This document shows positions 17,925 through 26,401 of a DNA stretch of 64,000 nt, piece by piece; the stretch's first letter is position 1, and the number at the start of each line of letters is the position of its first letter. Location of the stretch: the NCBI GenBank assembly GCA_934085595.1, contig CAKOHK010000007.1, forward strand, positions 19,972 through 83,971, given 5' to 3'. The stretch comes from an uncultured Bacilli bacterium (GTDB lineage Bacteria > Bacillota_I > Bacilli_A > RF39 > UBA660). The position numbers were made by a program, and so were the translations under genes. The notes under the pieces were generated by a model that was not told the DNA's origin, made no database searches, and saw only the letters and a list, made by a program, of their open reading frames with translations.

Positions 17925-18929
17925 ATGAAAGTTGCAATAAATGGGTTTGGAAGAATAGGAAGAATAGCATTAAGATTACTTGAAAATAATAAAGACTTAG
18001 AAGTAGTAGCAGTTAATAGTAGAGGAACTAGTGAAGAACTTGCATATTTATATAAGTATGATACAGCACATAGAACATCAAAATCAAAAATAAGTTTTGA
18101 TGAAGATTCAATGATTATAAATGGAAAACATATTAAAGTATTTGCAGAAGATGACCCTAGCGTGTTACCATGGAAAGAATTAGGAATAGATATAGTACTA
18201 GAATGTACGGGAGTTTTCACAACAAAAGAAGCATGCAAGGCACATATAAATGCAGGAGCAAAACATGTATTAATAAGTGCTCCAGCAAAAGATGAATGTA
18301 AAACTATAGTATATGGTGTTAATGAAGAAATATTAAGCTTAGATGATGATATAATAAGCTGTGCTAGCTGTACAACAAATTGTCTAGCACCAGTATTAAA
18401 ACTTATTAACGATAAATACAAAATAGTAAAAGGATTCATGACAACAGTACATGCAATGACAAATGATCAAATGGTATTAGATGTAAGACATAAAAAAGGA
18501 ATAAGAGCAAGAAGAGGAAGAAGTGCATCACAAAATATAATACCAACCTCAACAGGAGCAGCAAAAAGTATAGGAAAAGTAATCCCAGAATTAAAAGGAA
18601 AACTAGATGGACTTGCTCTTAGAGTACCTGTATGTGATGGTTCAGTAGTAGACCTATCAGTAGAAATAGAAAAAAATGCAACAATAGAAAATGTTAACAA
18701 TACATTTAAATCTAATCAATCAAAAACATTAAAATATACAGAAGACCCAATAGTAAGCTCAGATATTATTGGAGATGACTGCGGAGCTTTAGTAGATGGA
18801 CTTCTTACAAATATAATAGAAGAAAATGGAAAACAAATACTTAAAGTTATCGCATGGTATGATAATGAACTAGGATATACAGCACAAATGTTAAGAGTGG
18901 CAAGATTATTTACTAAAAAGAATAACTAA
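17925..18929 (+). CDS. gap: Glyceraldehyde-3-phosphate dehydrogenase, type I
   Basis: A 334-residue phosphorylating GAPDH linking triose phosphate to 1,3-bisphosphoglycerate. The Rossmann motif NGFGRIGRIALR opens the protein, the catalytic Cys149 lies in CASCTTNC, and His in TTVHAMTNDQ. The usual NAD-selecting Asp after AVN is replaced (AVNSRGTSEEL), as in NADP-tolerant GapB enzymes (AIN-ASY in B. subtilis as I recall it). The invariant DNEWGY is DNELGY. The ATG at 17925 follows AAAGGAG, 16 bases after the kinase gene. pgk and tpiA are not adjacent but 26 kb away. Confidence 0.93.
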   Translation: MKVAINGFGRIGRIALRLLENNKDLEVVAVNSRGTSEELAYLYKYDTAHRTSKSKISFDEDSMIINGKHIKVFAEDDPSVLPWKELGIDIVLECTGVFTTKEACKAHINAGAKHVLISAPAKDECKTIVYGVNEEILSLDDDIISCASCTTNCLAPVLKLINDKYKIVKGFMTTVHAMTNDQMVLDVRHKKGIRARRGRSASQNIIPTSTGAAKSIGKVIPELKGKLDGLALRVPVCDGSVVDLSVEIEKNATIENVNNTFKSNQSKTLKYTEDPIVSSDIIGDDCGALVDGLLTNIIEENGKQILKVIAWYDNELGYTAQMLRVARLFTKKNN

Positions 18930-18966
18930 AATTAAAAAGTATGATAAAATAATTAAGGAGGCGCAT

Positions 18967-19053
18967 ATGGAAGATTTAACTTTATATGAATTAGAAAACT
19001 TAATCGAAAGATTAGAAAATATATTAGAAAAAATAGGTGAAAAAGATGGCTAG
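18967..19053 (+). CDS. 28-residue micro-ORF, leucine-zipper-like
   Basis: An ATG at 18967 sits behind a perfect AAGGAGG. It encodes 28 residues, a single acidic amphipathic helix with Leu/Ile heptads (MEDLTLYELENLIERLEN and on). Its stop overlaps the next start (ATGGCTAG), an arrangement typical of translational coupling. It could be a real small protein that binds the following coiled-coil protein, or a leader that opens the downstream site. No family recognised. Confidence 0.55.
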   Translation: MEDLTLYELENLIERLENILEKIGEKDG

Positions 19054-20458
19054 TATAGATAAAAGATTTAAAACTTATACTTCTTTTGTTGAAAGTATTG
19101 AGGATAAAATAAGAAATTATGGAGTAGAATCATTAACAGAAGAAGACAAAGACAAAGTTAAAATAGCATGCGCAGCATTGAAATATGCAAAAAGTATTGC
19201 TTTAAGAAACACGGTAATAGATACATTAAATGGAAATAGACAAGAGATAAATGAGTATACAAAAGCTAAAACTGAAGAACTAGATAAAGAATTAGTTAAA
19301 CTAGAAAGAAGAAGAGAAGAAACGGTAAAAGAAATATCTAGAGATTTAGGACAAGGTATAACAGATGAACATAAAACTTATAGATTAAAAGGAATACTAC
19401 AAGCAATAAGAACTAAAATGGATTATAGAAATAGAGTAGGAGAAGCTTTGGTAGATCCAGAATATTTACTCTCTAGCCTTGTAGCAAAAGAAAAAGATCC
19501 TAAGTTTGTTATGGACTTTGTAATAAGTACATTCGAAGAAACATTACCTCTTGAAATGGCAGGTAAAATACTTAAAAATGAAGATGTAAGCATAGCTATG
19601 TTTAATAGAGAAAAAATAAATCTATTTAAAGATGACGGTTCAATTAATAGAGCTATGGTAGATTTAATGTTAAGTGCCTTGGGAGAAGGAGATTTATATA
19701 AAAAGTTAGAAAGTAGAGAATCTCTAGAAAATAAGAAAAAAAGTTACATGAAAGTAGAATCAAGTTTAGATAATATAAATAAAGAATTAGACACAGTAAT
19801 AGGATATAATGAAGAATTAGAAAGATTACGTTCAAAAGCAACACAAATTAAATCTGAAATGCCAAATGGTATAAGTGCACTAATTAACAGTAAACAAAAA
19901 GAAGCATTAATATCAAGATTGAATAAAGTTAATAGTGAGATTAGAGAATTACAAAATAAAAGAATTAAAGCAGCATCTATGTTTGAAAATAAATTAAGAT
20001 TAATATCTTCACTAAATATAAGAGATATAAATAATCAAATAAATAGATGCTTAAGACTAGGAGTTAGTAATCTAACAAAAACAAATAGTGAAGAATTAAA
20101 AGAAGCACTAAGTGCTGGAGAACTTGCATTAATAAAAGAAAGAATAAAAGGAGTAATATCAGAAACAGATAAAAGCATTAAAGCAATAAATATAGGCTTA
20201 ACAAAAGAACATAGAAATCTAAGCCCATCATTAGTTTCTGAATATGCATATCCTAATATCACAAGTGATAAAGAAATGAAAGCAAGAGAAAGATTAAAAA
20301 CATCACTAAGATTATTACAAGATGTAGATACAATTAAAAATAGTAAAGCTAAAAGTAAAAATATTTTAACTAGTGATGAAGAAAATCTTATAGTTGGAAT
20401 AACAGAAGCAAAAATTAAAAAAATAATGGAAGATGATGAATATGCTTTAAAAATGTAA
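19046..20458 (+). CDS. Coiled-coil protein of unknown function
   Basis: A 470-residue, highly charged, mostly helical soluble protein. Long coiled-coil stretches are likely at about 65-105 (ELDKELVKLERRREETVKE), 195-330 and 370-400. No signal peptide, membrane helix or catalytic motif is visible. The ATG at 19046 follows AGGTG and overlaps the micro-ORF stop by eight bases; a GTG at 19037 is also in frame. I do not recognise a family; a structural or scaffold role is only a guess. Confidence 0.65.
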   Translation: MASIDKRFKTYTSFVESIEDKIRNYGVESLTEEDKDKVKIACAALKYAKSIALRNTVIDTLNGNRQEINEYTKAKTEELDKELVKLERRREETVKEISRDLGQGITDEHKTYRLKGILQAIRTKMDYRNRVGEALVDPEYLLSSLVAKEKDPKFVMDFVISTFEETLPLEMAGKILKNEDVSIAMFNREKINLFKDDGSINRAMVDLMLSALGEGDLYKKLESRESLENKKKSYMKVESSLDNINKELDTVIGYNEELERLRSKATQIKSEMPNGISALINSKQKEALISRLNKVNSEIRELQNKRIKAASMFENKLRLISSLNIRDINNQINRCLRLGVSNLTKTNSEELKEALSAGELALIKERIKGVISETDKSIKAINIGLTKEHRNLSPSLVSEYAYPNITSDKEMKARERLKTSLRLLQDVDTIKNSKAKSKNILTSDEENLIVGITEAKIKKIMEDDEYALKM

Positions 20459-20482
20459 CTTTGTAAAGAAGTTGCATTTTTT
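20453..20482 (+). terminator. Intrinsic terminator after the coiled-coil gene
   Basis: Nine pairs between 20453-20461 and 20469-20477 (one wobble), then six T. The stop codon lies in the left arm. Confidence 0.7.
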
Positions 20483-20493
20483 ATAAGCAGAAA

Positions 20494-20522
20494 TTGAAAT
20501 ATAATATAAGAAATGGTATAAT
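20494..20522 (+). promoter_or_regulatory. Promoter of the LCP gene (start of polysaccharide locus)
   Basis: TTGAAA at 20494-20499, a 17-base spacer, TATAAT at 20517-20522, and the ATG 15 bases on. Confidence 0.7.
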
Positions 20523-20537
20523 CAGTAAGAGGTTATT

Positions 20538-21995
20538 ATGAAAAAGAAAAAGAAACATATTGTACTTAGAATATTAAGTCTAATTTTATGGATAGCATGT
20601 ATGTCTTGTGTATGTTATTTGAGTTACCAAATATATAAAGCTAATATGTTACCTAACAAATATTATTATATATTAATTGGAGTTATAGTATTTTTAATAT
20701 TAATATTTATAATGTTCATATTAAACAAAAAATCTAAAGTTTGGATACTTATAATATGTGATATATTATTTTTAACTCTATCAATAGTATTATATTTTGC
20801 AAATATTAAAATAAATGAAACATTAAAGTTCTTAGACCAAAACTTAAATGCTAAATATGAAACAAATATATATAATATAGTAGTTTCTAAAGAATCAGAA
20901 ATAAAAAGTATTAAAGATTTAGATTCTAAAACTATTAAGTTAGTAAATGATTTAGGTGATAAAACATTACTAGAAACTTCAATTAAAAGAAAAATTAAGA
21001 ACAGTAAACTTGAGTATACTACAAGTATAAGTGATTTATTATATGAAGTTAAGGAAAATACTGAAACTATAATAATTGTTAATTCTGGTAACTTTGACGC
21101 TATGATAGAAGAAGATGAAACATATAAAGATTATATAAGAATTATAGATACAATAGAAATAAAAAGTAAAGTAGTAAATACAGCCACTAATATAGCAGTT
21201 ACAGAAGATCCATTCGTAGTGTATTTAAGTGGAATAGATACAAGAAGTGGTAAACTACCTGCTAAAAGTTTAAGCGATGTTAATATCTTGTTAGTAGTAA
21301 ATCCTGTTGATAGAGAATTATTAATGGTTAATACGCCAAGAGATTACTATGTTAATTTACATGGTATAAAAGGAAATAAAGATAAACTTACACACGCTGG
21401 TTTAGTTGGAGGTGTAAAATTATCTGCTTCTACTCTGGAAGACTTATATGCAATAAAAATACCTTACTATGTAAGAGTTAACTTTAATGCTGTTATTAAT
21501 TTAGTTGATGCAGTAGGTGGAATAACAATAAACAATGATCAAAATAAAAATATAAAATGCTGGACAGACCCAAGCTGTATTATTAAACCAGGAGATAACA
21601 AGGTAAATGGTAAATGTGCACTAGCTTTCGCAAGAGAAAGACACGCATACATTGAAGGAGATAGACATAGAGGAGAAAATCAAGAGCAAGTTATATCAAA
21701 AATAATTGAAAAAGTTACAAGTTCTAAAACTCTAATTAGTAATTACTCAAATATCCTAGAATCATTAAACGGAACATTTGAAACAAATATAACTACAGAA
21801 GAAATAATGAGTCTTGTTAAAATGCAAATAGAAGATATGAGAGGATGGACTATAAGTACATATAACGTAACAGGAAGTGACTTATATGCTAAAACATACA
21901 GTTATCCAAATAGAGATTTATATGTAATGAATCCAAATATGGAGACAGTAAATATAGCAAAACAAAAATTAAATGATGCATTAACTATAAACTGA
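20538..21995 (+). CDS. LytR-CpsA-Psr (LCP) family cell-wall ligase, CpsA-like
   Basis: A 485-residue protein with three N-terminal membrane helices (about 9-29, 38-60, 66-88), an extracellular accessory domain (about 95-220) and the LCP domain (about 225-470). LCP marks are LSGIDTRSG, NTPRDYYV and the conserved Arg pair in FARERH/GDRHRGENQ, which bind the polyprenyl diphosphate. Three helices plus an accessory domain match streptococcal CpsA rather than one-helix TagTUV. LCP enzymes move undecaprenyl-linked glycans to peptidoglycan, which fits the polysaccharide genes downstream. Confidence 0.9.
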   Translation: MKKKKKHIVLRILSLILWIACMSCVCYLSYQIYKANMLPNKYYYILIGVIVFLILIFIMFILNKKSKVWILIICDILFLTLSIVLYFANIKINETLKFLDQNLNAKYETNIYNIVVSKESEIKSIKDLDSKTIKLVNDLGDKTLLETSIKRKIKNSKLEYTTSISDLLYEVKENTETIIIVNSGNFDAMIEEDETYKDYIRIIDTIEIKSKVVNTATNIAVTEDPFVVYLSGIDTRSGKLPAKSLSDVNILLVVNPVDRELLMVNTPRDYYVNLHGIKGNKDKLTHAGLVGGVKLSASTLEDLYAIKIPYYVRVNFNAVINLVDAVGGITINNDQNKNIKCWTDPSCIIKPGDNKVNGKCALAFARERHAYIEGDRHRGENQEQVISKIIEKVTSSKTLISNYSNILESLNGTFETNITTEEIMSLVKMQIEDMRGWTISTYNVTGSDLYAKTYSYPNRDLYVMNPNMETVNIAKQKLNDALTIN

Positions 21996-22016
21996 TACAA
22001 AAAAGTATCAGTTTTT
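21992..22016 (+). terminator. Intrinsic terminator after the LCP gene
   Basis: Perfect 7-bp arms 21992-21998 and 22005-22011, six-A loop, five T. The TGA stop is inside the left arm. Confidence 0.8.
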
Positions 22017-22068
22017 GTATATTAAGAAGTTAAACTTTACATTTTAAAGCAAATATCTACTAAAAAAG

Positions 22069-22097
22069 TTGTAACCGTATATAGAAAATGCTATAAT
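22069..22097 (+). promoter_or_regulatory. Promoter of the glycan biosynthesis operon
   Basis: TTGTAA at 22069-22074, a 17-base spacer, TATAAT at 22092-22097. It is the only clear promoter before the run of genes from 22143 to 33619. Confidence 0.65.
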
Positions 22098-22142
22098 TAA
22101 GACGTATAAACATTGAAAAATAATTTTTTGTATGGAGTAAAG

Positions 22143-22856
22143 ATGAATGAAGCAGTTGAATTAATTGAAACAAAAGAAAAATATAAATCAAATAAAAATG
22201 TTTTGCTAAATACTAATGTAAGAAGTGAAACAAGCATTATTATTTATCAGGCCATAAAAAGAATAATTGATATTTTTGGTGCCTTACTTGGATGCATATT
22301 ATTAATACCTATGTCAATCATTATTAAAATAATATCTATTATTAATAAAGACTATAACAGTATATTTTATCTACAAGAAAGAATAGGGAAAGATGGAAAA
22401 ATATTTAAACTTATTAAATATAGGACTATGATTTTAAATGCAGATGAAAAATTGGAAGAACTAATGAACTGTGATACAAAAATAGCCAACGAATATAAAA
22501 AGTATAAAAAATTAGATAATGATCCAAGAATAACTAAAATAGGAAATTACTTAAGGAAGTCATCTGTAGATGAATTTCCACAATTTATTAACATTCTGTT
22601 TAATCAAATGTCATTAGTTGGACCAAGACCATATTTAGAAAGAGAAAAAAAAGATATGGGAAAAAGTTATAAAGAAATAATTAAAGTAAAACCAGGATTA
22701 ACTGGATTATGGCAAGTAAGAGGAAGAAGCAATACTGATTTTAAAGATAGATTAACTCTTGATAAAGAATACATTAAAAATAGAAGTATGCTACTAGATA
22801 CAAAAATATTTTTTAAAACGTTTAATGTAGTATCAAAAAAAGAAGGAGCTAAATAG
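22143..22856 (+). CDS. Undecaprenyl-phosphate sugar phosphotransferase (priming enzyme)
   Basis: A 237-residue polyisoprenyl-phosphate hexose-1-phosphate transferase of the WbaP/WcaJ core type. It has one re-entrant N-terminal helix (about 32-60), the FYLQERIGKDGKIFKLIKYR core, SLVGPRPYLEREK, and the end VKPGLTGLWQVRGR. It lacks the extra four-helix N-terminal domain of WbaP, like bacterial PglC-size enzymes. It would load the first sugar phosphate onto undecaprenyl phosphate. The ATG at 22143 follows GGAG; the upstream TTG at 22113 has no site. Confidence 0.9.
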   Translation: MNEAVELIETKEKYKSNKNVLLNTNVRSETSIIIYQAIKRIIDIFGALLGCILLIPMSIIIKIISIINKDYNSIFYLQERIGKDGKIFKLIKYRTMILNADEKLEELMNCDTKIANEYKKYKKLDNDPRITKIGNYLRKSSVDEFPQFINILFNQMSLVGPRPYLEREKKDMGKSYKEIIKVKPGLTGLWQVRGRSNTDFKDRLTLDKEYIKNRSMLLDTKIFFKTFNVVSKKEGAK

Positions 22857-22865
22857 GAGTTATTA

Positions 22866-23897
22866 ATGAAAAAAAAGTATATAATAGTTTTATTAATTAT
22901 AGTTTCTTTACTAGTATGTGGATGTACAAAAGAAAATAAAAATGAAGATAAAAAAGAAGAACCAATTAAAGAGGTTAAGAAAATTAAAATAATAGATGAA
23001 GATTCTAATTCAAGACCATATGCAATTGTAATAAATAATTTACCATCAGCAATGAAAGTTCAAACAGGATTAAATGATGCATATATAATATATGAATTTC
23101 CTATTGAAGGAGGATATTCAAGAAGCTTAGCTTTATTTAAAGACAAAAAAACAAGTAAAATAGGAACAGTAAGAAGTGCAAGACAAAATTATATAGACTA
23201 TGCACTTGAGAATGATGCTATATTCGTCCATTGGGGAGCAAATCATTCCGCAGTTGAAGTAATAAACGAAACTAAAATTAATGATATAGATGCACAAAGC
23301 ACTTCAAAACCATTCTTTAGAGATAATCCGGAGAAGTTGGCTACAGAACATACTGGATATACTGGACTAGATAAGTTAATAGATTACAACAAAAATACTA
23401 AAAAATATAGAGATACAACAGATGTAAAACCACCACTAAAATACACTACTGAAGAAGTAGATTTAAGCAAATATGAAGACTCTAAAAAAGCAAAAACAGT
23501 AGAATTAAATTACTCAAGTTCATACAAATTAAAATATGCTTACAACGAAGAAACTAAAAGATATGAAAGAGTATATAATGGTAAAGATCATACTGATTAC
23601 TTTAATAATAAAGAAAAGTTCACAACAAAAAATATAATTGTTGTAAACGTTGGACTAGGTATAGTAAAAGGATCTCAAGATTCGGCAGGTACAAATTATA
23701 CAGACATATATAATATTGGAAATGGTACTGGATACTACATAACAAATGGATATGCAAGAGAGATTAAATGGAGTAAATCATCAAGAAAAGAACAAACAAA
23801 GTATACCTTTACAGATGGAAAAGAAATAGATGTTAATGATGGAAACACATATATTAATTTATTTAATAAATCAAAATCAGTAAATATTAACGAATAA
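22866..23897 (+). CDS. DUF3048 lipoprotein (YerB-like)
   Basis: A 343-residue lipoprotein. The signal peptide ends in a lipobox (LLVCGC, lipidated Cys near 21). The body has DUF3048 marks: RPYAIVINNLPSAM, YIIYEFPIEGGYSR, IGTVRSARQNYIDYA. B. subtilis YerB is the best known member and has no firm function. Sitting between the priming transferase and the glycosyltransferases suggests a role at the outer membrane face in glycan handling. A G8 tract separates it from the next gene. Confidence 0.85.
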   Translation: MKKKYIIVLLIIVSLLVCGCTKENKNEDKKEEPIKEVKKIKIIDEDSNSRPYAIVINNLPSAMKVQTGLNDAYIIYEFPIEGGYSRSLALFKDKKTSKIGTVRSARQNYIDYALENDAIFVHWGANHSAVEVINETKINDIDAQSTSKPFFRDNPEKLATEHTGYTGLDKLIDYNKNTKKYRDTTDVKPPLKYTTEEVDLSKYEDSKKAKTVELNYSSSYKLKYAYNEETKRYERVYNGKDHTDYFNNKEKFTTKNIIVVNVGLGIVKGSQDSAGTNYTDIYNIGNGTGYYITNGYAREIKWSKSSRKEQTKYTFTDGKEIDVNDGNTYINLFNKSKSVNINE

Positions 23898-23906
23898 AAT
23901 ACGAAA

Positions 23907-23914
23907 GGGGGGGG
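23907..23914 (+). promoter_or_regulatory. Poly-G ribosome-binding site of the DUF4422 gene
   Basis: Eight consecutive G at 23907-23914 lie three bases before the ATG at 23918 and are the only possible Shine-Dalgarno sequence. Homopolymeric G is very rare in this AT-rich window. Length change would alter the strength or spacing of the site. Confidence 0.55.
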
Positions 23915-23917
23915 ACT

Positions 23918-24697
23918 ATGAAAGATGTAAAAGTAATAGTTGCAACTCATAAAGAATATCAAATGCCAAAGGACAAATTATATTTGCCTCTTTTAGTTGG
24001 AGCAAAAGGTAAAAAAGATAAAAAATATCAAAGAGATGACACAGGTAAAAACATATCAAGTAAAAATCCATATTTTTGTGAGTTAACTGGATTATATTGG
24101 GCATACAAAAACTTAGATAATGAATATATCGGCTTATCACACTATAGAAGACATTTTGCTTCTAAAAGAATAAACAAAAAAGATTTATTTAACAGCGTAT
24201 TAACATTAAAAGAAGCAAATGAATTATTAAAAGATGTAGATATTATTTTACCTAAAAAAAGAAAATATTTTATTGAAACATTATATTCTCATTACAAACA
24301 CACTATGTATATTGAGCCACTTGATATAACAAGAGAAATAATTCAAGAAGGACATCCAGAATACTTAAAAGAGTTTGATAAATTAAAGAAAAGAACAAGT
24401 GCTCACATGTTTAATATGTTTATCATGAAAAAAGAAATATTAAATGATTATTGTAATTGGCTATTTGAAATATTATTTGAACTTGAAAAGAGAGTAGACA
24501 GTTCTAAATATGATAGTTTCCATGCTAGATTCTATGGTAGAGTAAGTGAATTATTATTAGATGTATGGATTAATACTAATGGCTATAAATATAAAGAAGT
24601 AAAAGTAATAAGTATGGAAAAAGTTAATTGGTGGAAGAAAGGAACTAGTTTTTTTAAAGCAAAGTTTTTAGGTAAGAAATATGAAAAAAGTTTCTAA
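23918..24697 (+). CDS. DUF4422 family glycosyltransferase
   Basis: A 259-residue protein of the DUF4422 group, found in capsule and O-antigen loci and thought to be glycosyltransferases. Family marks are VATHKEYQMP at the start, FCELTGLYWAYKNLDNEYIG, and LSHYRRHF. No membrane helix. It overlaps the next glycosyltransferase by 17 bases. Translation starts behind a G8 tract, so its expression may vary between cells. Donor sugar unknown; a role in galactofuranose or hexose transfer is inference from context. Confidence 0.85.
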   Translation: MKDVKVIVATHKEYQMPKDKLYLPLLVGAKGKKDKKYQRDDTGKNISSKNPYFCELTGLYWAYKNLDNEYIGLSHYRRHFASKRINKKDLFNSVLTLKEANELLKDVDIILPKKRKYFIETLYSHYKHTMYIEPLDITREIIQEGHPEYLKEFDKLKKRTSAHMFNMFIMKKEILNDYCNWLFEILFELEKRVDSSKYDSFHARFYGRVSELLLDVWINTNGYKYKEVKVISMEKVNWWKKGTSFFKAKFLGKKYEKSF

Positions 24698-25673
24698 AGA
24701 AAAGCCACTAATTACTGTAATAGTCCCAATTTACAAAGTAGAAGAATATTTGAATAGATGTATAGAAAGTATAATAAACCAAACATATGAAAATCTCGAA
24801 ATAATTCTTATAGATGATGGCTCACCTGATAATTGCCCAAAAATGTGCGATGAATGGGCAAAAAAAGATAAGAGAATTAAAGTAATTCATAAGGAGAATG
24901 GTGGCTTAAGCGATGCTAGAAATAAGGGAATAGAACAGACAAATGGTAAATATATAACATTTATAGATTCTGATGATTATGTAGAAAAAAACTATGTTAT
25001 AGAACTTTATAATGCTATATCAATTAATGATTGTGACATTAGTATATCAGGTATAGTTGTTAAATACACTAACGGAACTATCATAAATAAATACACAAAT
25101 ATTAAAGAAGAATTAACTCCGAAAGAAACAATAAAAAAAATATTATATGATGATGGGATAGATATATCAGTAACTGCAAAACTATATAAAAAAGAATTAT
25201 TTAAAAATATTAGATTCCCAAAAGATAGATTATATGAAGATGCAGCAACTACGTATAAATTAATCTGTTCAAGTAAAAAAATAGCTAACAACAGTGTATC
25301 TACCTATATTTATATGATAAGAAATGATTCAATAGCACAAAGTACATTTAATAAGAAAAAAATGGATTTAATAAAATCTACAAAAGAAATGACGGATTTT
25401 ATTAAAGACAAATACCCAGATTTAAGTGACGCATGTGATAGAAGACTTATGTATGCTTATTTAAGCACTATATCACAGCTTGCGAGTTCTAAGAAAGTAT
25501 ATAAAAAAGAAGAAAAATTACTAATGGAATATATAAAGAAAAACTCTAAAAAGACTTTAAAGGATAAAAAGTGCCCAAAGAGAGATAAACTTGCAATAAT
25601 ATCATTAAAATTTGGATTTAAGTTTTATAAATTTGTTTGGAATTTATATAGAAGGGCAACGGGAAGAATATGA
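24681..25673 (+). CDS. Glycosyltransferase family 2
   Basis: A 330-residue GT-A enzyme. The nucleotide-sugar binding start ITVIVPIYKVEEYLNRCI, IDDGSPDNCP, GGLSDARNKG and the DxD-type FIDSDDYV (about 95-102) are all present. This is the common capsule GT2 type; acceptor and donor cannot be read. The C-terminal third is basic and may lie on the membrane. Overlaps both neighbours (17 bases upstream, 4 bases downstream), so translation of the three transferases is coupled. Confidence 0.9.
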   Translation: MKKVSKEKPLITVIVPIYKVEEYLNRCIESIINQTYENLEIILIDDGSPDNCPKMCDEWAKKDKRIKVIHKENGGLSDARNKGIEQTNGKYITFIDSDDYVEKNYVIELYNAISINDCDISISGIVVKYTNGTIINKYTNIKEELTPKETIKKILYDDGIDISVTAKLYKKELFKNIRFPKDRLYEDAATTYKLICSSKKIANNSVSTYIYMIRNDSIAQSTFNKKKMDLIKSTKEMTDFIKDKYPDLSDACDRRLMYAYLSTISQLASSKKVYKKEEKLLMEYIKKNSKKTLKDKKCPKRDKLAIISLKFGFKFYKFVWNLYRRATGRI

Positions 25674-26398
25674 AAAAAATACCTAAAGTAATACATTATT
25701 TTTGGTTTGGGAATAATGAAAAGCCAAAAATTTTTTATAAATGTTTAGAAAGTTGGAAAAAATATTGTCCAGGTTATGAAATAAAAGAATGGAATGAAAA
25801 TAACTTTGATATAAATATTAATAAATATGTAAAAGATGCTTATAAAAAGAAAAAATATGCATTTGTTTCAGACTATGCAAGACTATATGTGCTTTATAAA
25901 TATGGAGGTATTTATTTAGATATTGATGTAGAATTGTTAAGGAAAATAGACGACATAGTTGAAAACAATGAATGCTTTATGGGGTTTGAAGATAGGAACT
26001 ATGTAAATCCAGGACTAATAACAGGAGCAGTGAAAGGATCAAGTGTACTAAAAGAAATATTGAACATATATGATAATTTTGCTAGCTATGAAGAAGGAAC
26101 ACATACAATATGCACAATTGTAACAGATTTTTTAAAGAAAAATTATAATTTAAAAGATGACAACAAGGAAATACAAAAACTTAAAGGTGTAACAATTTAT
26201 CCATTTGAATATTTTTGTGCTTATGACATAATTTCAAGGAAAATAAGTAAAACTAAAAATACATATTCAATACATCATTACAATGGAGCATGGTTAAAGC
26301 CTAAAGATAAATTAAAGAATTTCATCAAAAAAATTATTTATTGCTTACTTGGAAAAGATAATTATTATAAGTTAAAAGCAAAAATAAGAAAGGAATAA
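25670..26398 (+). CDS. Glycosyltransferase family 32-type (capsular polysaccharide synthesis)
   Basis: A 242-residue transferase beginning KIPKVIHYFWFGNNEKP, with SDYARLYVLYKYGGIYLDIDVE near 65-87 carrying the DxD metal motif, and the end SIHHYNGAWL. This matches the Gly_transf_sug/GT32 fold (OCH1-related, mannosyl or galactosyl). The ATG lies in the stop of the GT2 gene (ATGA). Confidence 0.9.
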   Translation: MKKIPKVIHYFWFGNNEKPKIFYKCLESWKKYCPGYEIKEWNENNFDININKYVKDAYKKKKYAFVSDYARLYVLYKYGGIYLDIDVELLRKIDDIVENNECFMGFEDRNYVNPGLITGAVKGSSVLKEILNIYDNFASYEEGTHTICTIVTDFLKKNYNLKDDNKEIQKLKGVTIYPFEYFCAYDIISRKISKTKNTYSIHHYNGAWLKPKDKLKNFIKKIIYCLLGKDNYYKLKAKIRKE

Positions 26399-26401
26399 AG
26401 A

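Noticed and set aside
23735..24140. Minus-strand frames across the DUF3048/DUF4422 junction
   Set aside because: Leu/Phe/Tyr-rich shadows with no recognisable domain.
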